From Bacteroidales bacterium (GTDB taxonomy: Bacteria > Bacteroidota > Bacteroidia > Bacteroidales > UBA7960), in assembly GCA_007122745.1 (NCBI GenBank), contig SKTA01000003.1, forward strand, positions 1 to 6,086: 6,086 nucleotides of DNA, written 5' to 3'. The stretch's first letter is position 1. Each line of letters opens with the position of its first letter. The position numbers and the translations under genes were made by a program. Below, piece after piece: positions 1 through 4,742 of this stretch. The notes below the pieces were generated by a model. It saw only the letters and a list, made by a program, of their open reading frames with translations. It was not told where the DNA came from and did not search any database.

Positions 1-1069
1 GAGAGGTGGCAGGATTGGGGTAAATGGTCACCAAGCCGGTGTCGTCCAATTCTGCGATTGGGGTTTCATCGATTTCAAGAACCACTGTGACATTGACATC
101 TTCGTCGACAAGGTCAATCGTTCCGCTATTGTCAAAATAGCCATCCCGGCTAACGGTATATTCATACGAGGCAGGAGGCAGGTCTTCAAACACATAAAAA
201 CCTGCTTCATATTCGTCACCGGCGAGGGTAATTACTGCGTCAGGGATCGGTTCACCCCCTTCATCTTCAATGATAAACGTGATTGTGTAGGTGTTGAAGG
301 AGAAATTTGCAAACAGGGTTACATCCTCTTCAGGCATCACAAAATCAAAGCTTTCCTGGTTGCTGAGTTCAATGCCATCTGCATCTGTCCAGTGTAAAAA
401 TTCGTAGCCCTCATTAGGAGTGGCAGAGACTGTGATGCTTTCTCCTGCTTCATAGTCACCTTCACCATTCAGTATCCCTCCGGTAGCTGGTTCAGCCAAC
501 AGGGTGAGGCTGTATGTTTCAGGTTCTTCGGCAGGCTGGATACTGGTGGACCCTGTTTCAATAAAGTCACCACCTGTGCCGCTATCGCCGTTAGCCGCAT
601 TGATCACATAGTAAAATGTTACGGGGCCGACATCCTGCGAGGGAGCAGTCCACTCGAATGTCCACTCGTTTGTGGCATCCGCGGCTTTGTGTCCTACATA
701 TTGACGGCCATTGCCAAGTGAACCAAAAGAGGTGTTGTCCTCATTGATCAGGGTAAAATCACCTGCGGGGTTTTCAGTAGCATCCAACACGGTAATGGAA
801 AATCCGTACCTTGGCGCACCATATTCACCGGTAAAGGTTATGACATATGTTTCGCCTGGTTCGTAACCGGATTCACTCTTCGCGCCAAATTCAAAGGTCA
901 TTGAACCGCTATAAGAGCCCCCGGAGTGGCAGCCACCGCAAGTGGTTTCACCGGGTGCGCCGGTTCGGCCCAGTGGGGCCTGACCACTGTTCTTCTCACC
1001 ACCGTGCGGCTTAAGGGCAATAAAAAGGATTGCTGAAAGAAATAACAACAAGATCGTTTTTGATTTCAT
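1..1069 (-). CDS. Exported choice-of-anchor V-like protein with CxxCH motif and T9SS type A sorting domain (3' end outside window)
   Basis: The first 356 residues are present; the stop lies beyond position 1. Residues 1-19 form a signal peptide (Lys-2 and Lys-4, then a Leu/Ile/Phe-rich core), so export by Sec is expected. Residues 36-51 read TGAPGETTCGGCHSGG. This places a CxxCH motif (C44, C47, H48) ahead of a beta-rich domain at about 52-178, the layout I know from choice-of-anchor V proteins of Bacteroidota. Residues 187-257 resemble a divergent InlB B-repeat (YEAGESITVSATP, then GYEFLHWTD). Residues 261-332 resemble a carboxypeptidase-regulatory-like or PEGA-type beta-sandwich repeat. The window cuts the protein just after VTIYPNPATS (347-356), the usual opening of a T9SS type A sorting domain, so roughly 70 residues are probably missing. 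ATG at 1069 is the only start after an in-frame TAA upstream. Surface location is inferred from the sorting motif; the function is unknown, and haem binding is possible but unproven. Confidence 0.88.
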   Translation of the reverse strand, partial: MKSKTILLLFLSAILFIALKPHGGEKNSGQAPLGRTGAPGETTCGGCHSGGSYSGSMTFEFGAKSESGYEPGETYVITFTGEYGAPRYGFSITVLDATENPAGDFTLINEDNTSFGSLGNGRQYVGHKAADATNEWTFEWTAPSQDVGPVTFYYVINAANGDSGTGGDFIETGSTSIQPAEEPETYSLTLLAEPATGGILNGEGDYEAGESITVSATPNEGYEFLHWTDADGIELSNQESFDFVMPEEDVTLFANFSFNTYTITFIIEDEGGEPIPDAVITLAGDEYEAGFYVFEDLPPASYEYTVSRDGYFDNSGTIDLVDEDVNVTVVLEIDETPIAELDDTGLVTIYPNPATS

Positions 1070-1220
1070 GTTTGGGTTGCTTTGGTTTTTAATAAGGCAC
1101 TTATTTATATATTAACAGATTACAATATACATAGATTTGCTTGAACCACAGCAATCAAAGTTACGAAAAATTGTTGATTTTCAGTTATTTATAATTAGTT
1201 TAAATAAAAAAAGAGGTATA
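1070..1220. other. AT-rich intergenic spacer between methyltransferase and choice-of-anchor V gene
   Basis: This 151-bp spacer is visibly richer in A and T than the coding DNA on either side. It holds a candidate minus-strand promoter (-7 box at 1156-1163) for the gene starting at 1069, and a weak hairpin with a T run just after the methyltransferase stop. The bases directly before the ATG at 1069 contain no clear Shine-Dalgarno sequence, which is common in Bacteroidota. I see no small ORF worth calling here. Confidence 0.6.
1156..1163 (-). promoter_or_regulatory. Candidate Bacteroidota promoter -7 box (TAACTTTG)
   Basis: Read on the minus strand, TAACTTTG matches all fixed positions of the Bacteroidota -7 consensus TAnnTTTG. 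It lies about 87 bp upstream of the ATG at 1069, which would give a leader of roughly 80 nt. There is no clean TTG at the expected -33 spacing; the sequence there is an A/T-rich stretch ending in ACTG. A match of this quality could arise by chance in AT-rich DNA, so only the position in a spacer in front of a gene supports it. Confidence 0.42.
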
Positions 1221-1225
1221 TTACC
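1206..1225 (-). terminator. Weak hairpin plus T run at the end of the methyltransferase gene
   Basis: On the minus strand a 4-bp stem (GGTA with TACC, triloop ATA) is followed by TC and seven T residues. It overlaps the TAA stop codon of the methyltransferase. The stem is too short for an efficient intrinsic terminator on its own, so this is only a possible transcription end point. Confidence 0.22.
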
Positions 1226-1838
1226 CAGGCTTTCTGATGGTGACCCAGAGAAAGCGTTCGCCACCGATGTCGCGATAATCGGCAGAAAGCAGGGCAAAGC
1301 CTATGCGTTTGAGCATTTTATAAAGTTTCTCCGGAGTGGTGTGGCTATAGTAAAGCTTTTCGGACATGAATGTAATGTAGCCGCTGAATTCATTTTTACC
1401 AGTATATTCTTTACAGGCGTAAGTAAAAAGGGCTTTCCCTCCCGGTTTCAGCCAATTGTAAATGTTTGTAAACAGCAACGGGTGCTTTTCCCTTTCGATG
1501 TGAAAAAGCGAATATATGGCCGTTACGGCATCAAATTGACCCGGTGAAAAGTCCACCTCGGTAACATCGGCCAGGATTCTGTGCATCTCAGGCTGATATT
1601 TCTTTGCCAGTTCAAGCATTTTCTCCGAAAAATCGACCCCGGTAACATTCCAGCCCTTACTGATAAAAAAACCGGGACCGGGTTCTCCTGCACCACACCC
1701 CAGATCGAGCAGATTTCCATTATCAATTTTAATGTGTTGATAAAAATCATTCAGAACGGCTGACATATCAAACAAGCCGCGGTTCTTATCATAATCAACC
1801 GCCAAGCGGTTGTAAGCAGCAATTAGGTCTTTGGGCAT
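1221..1838 (-). CDS. Class I SAM-dependent methyltransferase (Methyltransf_25/11-like)
   Basis: A complete 205-residue protein with a Rossmann-type methyltransferase fold. Motif I (LLDLGCGAG, residues 43-51) is the glycine-rich SAM-binding loop. Motif II follows as VTGVDFS (65-71), with D69 positioned to bind the ribose hydroxyls of SAM. D91 in LADVTEVDF is the residue expected near the adenine. FDAVTAIYSLFHI (102-114) corresponds to motif IV, and LKPGGKALFTY (130-140) is the typical post-motif strand. The length fits small stand-alone cytosolic enzymes. The substrate cannot be read from the sequence; related proteins act on small molecules, lipids, quinones or proteins. The residues after motif I read EPGPGFF, where I would expect something closer to EP-V/I-A-R-Y/F. 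The ATG at 1838 has a modest purine-rich stretch (GATAGGAACC) upstream. It lies 97 bp after the permease stop on the same strand, so co-transcription is possible. Confidence 0.93.
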   Translation of the reverse strand: MPKDLIAAYNRLAVDYDKNRGLFDMSAVLNDFYQHIKIDNGNLLDLGCGAGEPGPGFFISKGWNVTGVDFSEKMLELAKKYQPEMHRILADVTEVDFSPGQFDAVTAIYSLFHIEREKHPLLFTNIYNWLKPGGKALFTYACKEYTGKNEFSGYITFMSEKLYYSHTTPEKLYKMLKRIGFALLSADYRDIGGERFLWVTIRKPG

Positions 1839-1889
1839 GAGTGGTTCCTATCCAGAATTCCTTAAAAAAACATTGCTGAATACTGTGTA

Positions 1890-1897
1890 TAAAGTTA
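1890..1897 (-). promoter_or_regulatory. Weak promoter-like -7 box upstream of the methyltransferase
   Basis: TAACTTTA on the minus strand differs from the Bacteroidota TAnnTTTG box only at the last base. It sits about 52 bp before the ATG at 1838, in the short spacer after the permease. No matching -33 TTG is visible. If functional, it would let the methyltransferase be transcribed apart from the permease. Confidence 0.25.
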
Positions 1898-1936
1898 AGA
1901 TAAAATAATGGAAGTGCATTTCCCTGGGATTCTTTA

Positions 1937-4327
1937 TCACGTCTTTAGCGATTCAACCGGCGACTGGCGCGCTGCCATAAAAACCTGGTATATGATGGTC
2001 AGGGAAGCTATTCCGAGGGTAACAAGGGCGGAAACCAGGAAAAAATGGGGAGACAGACTGATCCGGTAAGCAAAGTTTTCAAGCCACCGGTCGGCAACCA
2101 GCCACACCAGCGGCCAGGCAACAAAAATGGCGATCAAGACCCACTTCAGGATCACCCTGAAAAAGACCATCATGATCTGCGGAAGCGATGCCCCCATTAC
2201 TTTCCTGAGGCTTATTTCCCGACGGCGCGATTGTACCATATAGCTCGACAAGCCATACAACCCCAGAAGGGCAATGATGATACCGACAAGTGAGGCATAA
2301 AGGATGATCTGGAAGCTTCTCTCTTCAAACCGATAGGTATGTGAAAAGACATCATCGAGCCAGATGCTGTTAACCGCATAAGCTTGATCGGTTTGCATGA
2401 AAACCTTCTCAATCCGCTCACGTGCTGCCTGCAAGTTGCTGCCGTTTACTTTTACAGAAACGATCCTGATTTCATCGAAATAGCGGTTAAAAACCAGTGC
2501 ACCGATGGGCTCGTGCAGACTCTGGAAGTGGAAGTCCTCAACCACGCCTATGATTTTGCCGTGATATTCCCATAAAGATACATCAGCACCAATCGGGTCC
2601 TCCAAACCAAGCCGGCGTACCGTTTCCATGTTGACCACATACTCATAATTGTCGGTCTGTATCCTTTCATCAAGCCAACGCCCTTCTAACAGTTTAATGT
2701 CATAGAAGTCGATAAAGTCATCGATGGTGGCAAAATAAATGATGGGAATGGCTTCGCTGGGGTGCTGACCACGCAACCGGAAAAACTGACCACTGCCGCC
2801 AGCTCCGGGTACAGCCTGCGATGCAGTAACTGCTGAAACTTCAGGAAGCTGAAGCAACTCCTGTTTCAGCACCTGGTAGGATGACTGGATACCCGGAGTG
2901 ATCCCCCTGAAAAGCAATACATTTTCCCGGTCGAATCCCAGGTCATCATGCTTCATGAATCGTATCTGATCATTGACCACCCACAGGAACGTAATAAGAA
3001 AAACCACGATAACAAACTGCGAAACAACCAGAAAAATGCGCAGAAACGGAGTTTTTCGTCCTGAGTTTAACTGACCTTTCAGAATGGCAGCGGGCTGATG
3101 ACTTGCAAAACTGACGGCAGGATATAGACCGGCGATCAACCCGACGACTACTGCCAGTGCAATCAATAAAAGAAAAAGTGGAAGACCGAAAAAGTCATAG
3201 AGTGCCAGATCCCTTTCCAGCAAAGCGGAAAACGGTGGCAGGAAAAACTCTACCAGGATCAGCGATGCTGCCAGGGCAATGAAGGCAGTCAGCACCGACT
3301 CTCCAAGAAACTGAAAGACAATATTTTTCTTTTGAGCTCCGGCCACCTTTCTGATACCGGCTTCGATGATCCTTTTGTCGGATCGGGCTGTAATAAGGTT
3401 GATAAAATTAAAGACGGCTATGGTAAGAATAAAAATGGCAAGGCCCGTCATGATAACCATGTTCTGCATATTTCCCTTCGGACTCAGGTCACTGTCGAGG
3501 TGCCGGCCAAAGTGAATGTCTTTGAGGTTTTGCAGATGAATAGAAACCTGGTAGTGTTCACCAAAAACCTCCAAAACCCTGCTGCTGGCAAATCCGGTGA
3601 TTTTTTCTTTCAGCTGATCGTCCAGCGGGGTGTTTAGCAGCAGATAGGTTGCGAAAAAGTTTTGCAGCTGGTTTTGCTGATCATCCGGTATGATCATCAG
3701 CGGCGCCAGAATCTCAAATTGCAGATGCGTATTGGTAGGAGGATCTTCCAAAACGGCACCCACCACAAAGGGTCTTCTTAGCGTGCTTAGCTGATCCCTT
3801 TCAACATCAATCCATAAAACATCCATATCCACCACTTGTCCTATGGCAGATTTGTTGGGAAATAAGTTTTCGGCAACTGTCCTGGTAAGTATCACATGTG
3901 ACGGATTGTTGAGGGAACGACCGGGGTTGCCTTCAATTACCGGAAAGCTGAAGATATCATGGAAACAGGAATCCACATAGAAAATACGGATATTGGTAAA
4001 ATGGTTGTCATCCAGTTCCAGGGTCGTGTGCCTGGGAAAAATTCTTGTAAAAGACTCCACTTCAGGGATATTCTCCGATATTGCCGGACCGGCGAGCGCA
4101 AGGGTATAAGGGATTGTGGAATCAAAACGGCCGTGAAACTCACTTAGGGTCCTGTAAACCCGTGGCGCATTCTTATGCATCTCTTCAAAACTTCGCTCAT
4201 GGAGTACAAATAGGCTGAGAATGATGGTGGCGGCCATTGCCGATGCCAGTCCAAGTACATTGATGAAGGTTACGGCAGGTTGGCGCTTCATGTTTCTGAA
4301 GGCAAGTAACAGGTAGTTTTTTAGCAT
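1937..4327 (-). CDS. ABC transporter permease, MacB/FtsX family, double FtsX-domain type
   Basis: A complete 796-residue inner-membrane protein. It opens with MLKNYLLLAFRNMKRQPAVT, the usual beginning of the roughly 800-residue FtsX-like permeases of Bacteroidota. Likely membrane segments are at about 19-43, 289-312, 338-362, 381-404, 429-451, 673-694, 725-746 and 760-782. The architecture is therefore TM, a large periplasmic MacB_PCD domain (about 45-285), three TM (FtsX domain 1), TM, a second periplasmic domain (about 452-670), and three TM (FtsX domain 2). The repeated FtsX signature after the first TM of each half appears twice: EAGIRKVAGA (322-331) and EISLRKVMGA (704-713). GLYPA (400-404) is also typical. 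MacB-type systems use ATP hydrolysis to drive periplasmic movements, for example for efflux or lipoprotein handling; they do not form a classical channel. The substrate is unknown. No ATPase gene lies in the window, so the partner must be encoded elsewhere. The ATG at 4327 is the natural start. Confidence 0.95.
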   Translation of the reverse strand: MLKNYLLLAFRNMKRQPAVTFINVLGLASAMAATIILSLFVLHERSFEEMHKNAPRVYRTLSEFHGRFDSTIPYTLALAGPAISENIPEVESFTRIFPRHTTLELDDNHFTNIRIFYVDSCFHDIFSFPVIEGNPGRSLNNPSHVILTRTVAENLFPNKSAIGQVVDMDVLWIDVERDQLSTLRRPFVVGAVLEDPPTNTHLQFEILAPLMIIPDDQQNQLQNFFATYLLLNTPLDDQLKEKITGFASSRVLEVFGEHYQVSIHLQNLKDIHFGRHLDSDLSPKGNMQNMVIMTGLAIFILTIAVFNFINLITARSDKRIIEAGIRKVAGAQKKNIVFQFLGESVLTAFIALAASLILVEFFLPPFSALLERDLALYDFFGLPLFLLLIALAVVVGLIAGLYPAVSFASHQPAAILKGQLNSGRKTPFLRIFLVVSQFVIVVFLITFLWVVNDQIRFMKHDDLGFDRENVLLFRGITPGIQSSYQVLKQELLQLPEVSAVTASQAVPGAGGSGQFFRLRGQHPSEAIPIIYFATIDDFIDFYDIKLLEGRWLDERIQTDNYEYVVNMETVRRLGLEDPIGADVSLWEYHGKIIGVVEDFHFQSLHEPIGALVFNRYFDEIRIVSVKVNGSNLQAARERIEKVFMQTDQAYAVNSIWLDDVFSHTYRFEERSFQIILYASLVGIIIALLGLYGLSSYMVQSRRREISLRKVMGASLPQIMMVFFRVILKWVLIAIFVAWPLVWLVADRWLENFAYRISLSPHFFLVSALVTLGIASLTIIYQVFMAARQSPVESLKT

Positions 4328-4438
4328 TATCTGTCAGGTTTTGAACAACCCTATTCACAACAAAAAACAAACCATACACTTCAGGCCCCTCACTATCATT
4401 ATTTTACCAAAATATTCCTTAATTCTTTTCAAAATAAT

Positions 4439-4465
4439 TGTCCGTTTATGGTCATAAAGTGTCCG
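4439..4465. promoter_or_regulatory. Operator-like element: TGTCCG direct repeats flanking a TTTATG-GT-CATAAA palindrome
   Basis: TGTCCG occurs at 4439-4444 and again at 4460-4465, starts 21 bp apart (two helical turns). Between them lies a perfect inverted repeat, TTTATG (4445-4450) and CATAAA (4453-4458), with a 2-bp spacer. The element begins 112 bp upstream of the permease start codon, a suitable place for an activator or repressor site. The structure is seen directly; its role as a regulator site is inference, and no regulator gene is in the window. Confidence 0.4.
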
Positions 4466-4607
4466 GATTTAATCAGCGTGAAGCCGAAAGGCTATATTAA
4501 GGTTTTGTTAGCTGAACTCCCGGGTTTGTTTTTACAGATAAAGCCTGAATAAGGACAGCCTTTTGTTTCGCTAAACAGCGGATATTTTACAAAACTGTGT
4601 TCATTGG

Positions 4608-4643
4608 GCACTCAGATAGTAGTGCTTTTTTTTAATGCACTAC
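4608..4643. repeat. Overlapping short inverted repeats (GCACT / GTAGTGC / GCACTAC) around a T8 tract
   Basis: GTAGTGC (4619-4625) and GCACTAC (4637-4643) form a perfect 7-bp inverted repeat with an 11-nt loop made of eight T, then AAT. The AGTGC part (4621-4625) can instead pair with GCACT at 4608-4612, which on the plus strand places a 5-bp stem directly before the T8 tract (4626-4633), like a small intrinsic terminator. The two pairings exclude each other. No plus-strand gene is visible to use it. Confidence 0.35.
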
Positions 4644-4680
4644 AGGCCGTTTTACTACGTCTTAAATGGCAAAACAATAT

Positions 4681-4719
4681 TACAAAAGGGGCTACCCTTT
4701 CGGAGCAGCCCCTTTTGTA
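4681..4719 (-). terminator. Intrinsic terminator of the right-hand T9SS protein gene
   Basis: A perfect 13-bp inverted repeat, TACAAAAGGGGCT (4681-4693) and AGCCCCTTTTGTA (4707-4719), encloses a 13-nt loop. In the minus-strand transcript the GC-rich core is followed by the U-rich stretch TTTTGTAATATTGTTTTG. It begins 24 bp after the stop codon at 4743. The T-rich side also exists on the plus strand (CCCCTTTTGTAT), so it might work in both directions. Confidence 0.85.
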
Positions 4720-4742
4720 TGTCCAAATCAATGGATGGTTAT

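Larger units (their letters stand above)
4328..4742. other. Long intergenic region (415 bp) between T9SS protein gene and ABC permease gene
   Basis: No coding sequence is credible here; the short ORFs that enter it show no recognisable domain. From right to left on the transcribed strand it holds the intrinsic terminator of the upstream gene (4719-4681), overlapping short hairpins near 4608-4643, a stretch of about 130 bp with only isolated 4-bp stems (for example AGCC-GAAA-GGCT at 4482-4493), and an operator-like repeat element at 4439-4465. The last 110 bp before the permease ATG are AT-rich leader. No perfect TAnnTTTG box is present on the minus strand, so the permease promoter is unresolved. 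Confidence 0.6.

Noticed and set aside
1137..1547. 136-codon plus-strand ORF overlapping the methyltransferase
   Set aside because: It is antisense to conserved methyltransferase sequence, with no domain and no promoter; a shadow frame.
3332..3637. 101-codon plus-strand ORF inside the permease gene
   Set aside because: It is antisense to the first FtsX domain and periplasmic region of the permease; no independent evidence of coding.
4328..4440. Sigma-54 (-24/-12) promoter for the permease
   Set aside because: I looked for GG-N10-GC on the minus strand between the operator-like element and the ATG; the GG pairs present (for example near 4411 and 4386) are not followed by GC at the right spacing.
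4482..4493. Small hairpin AGCC-GAAA-GGCT as part of a structured RNA
   Set aside because: A single 4-bp stem with a GNRA loop and no supporting neighbouring helices is expected by chance; no known riboswitch or ncRNA pattern was recognised around it.
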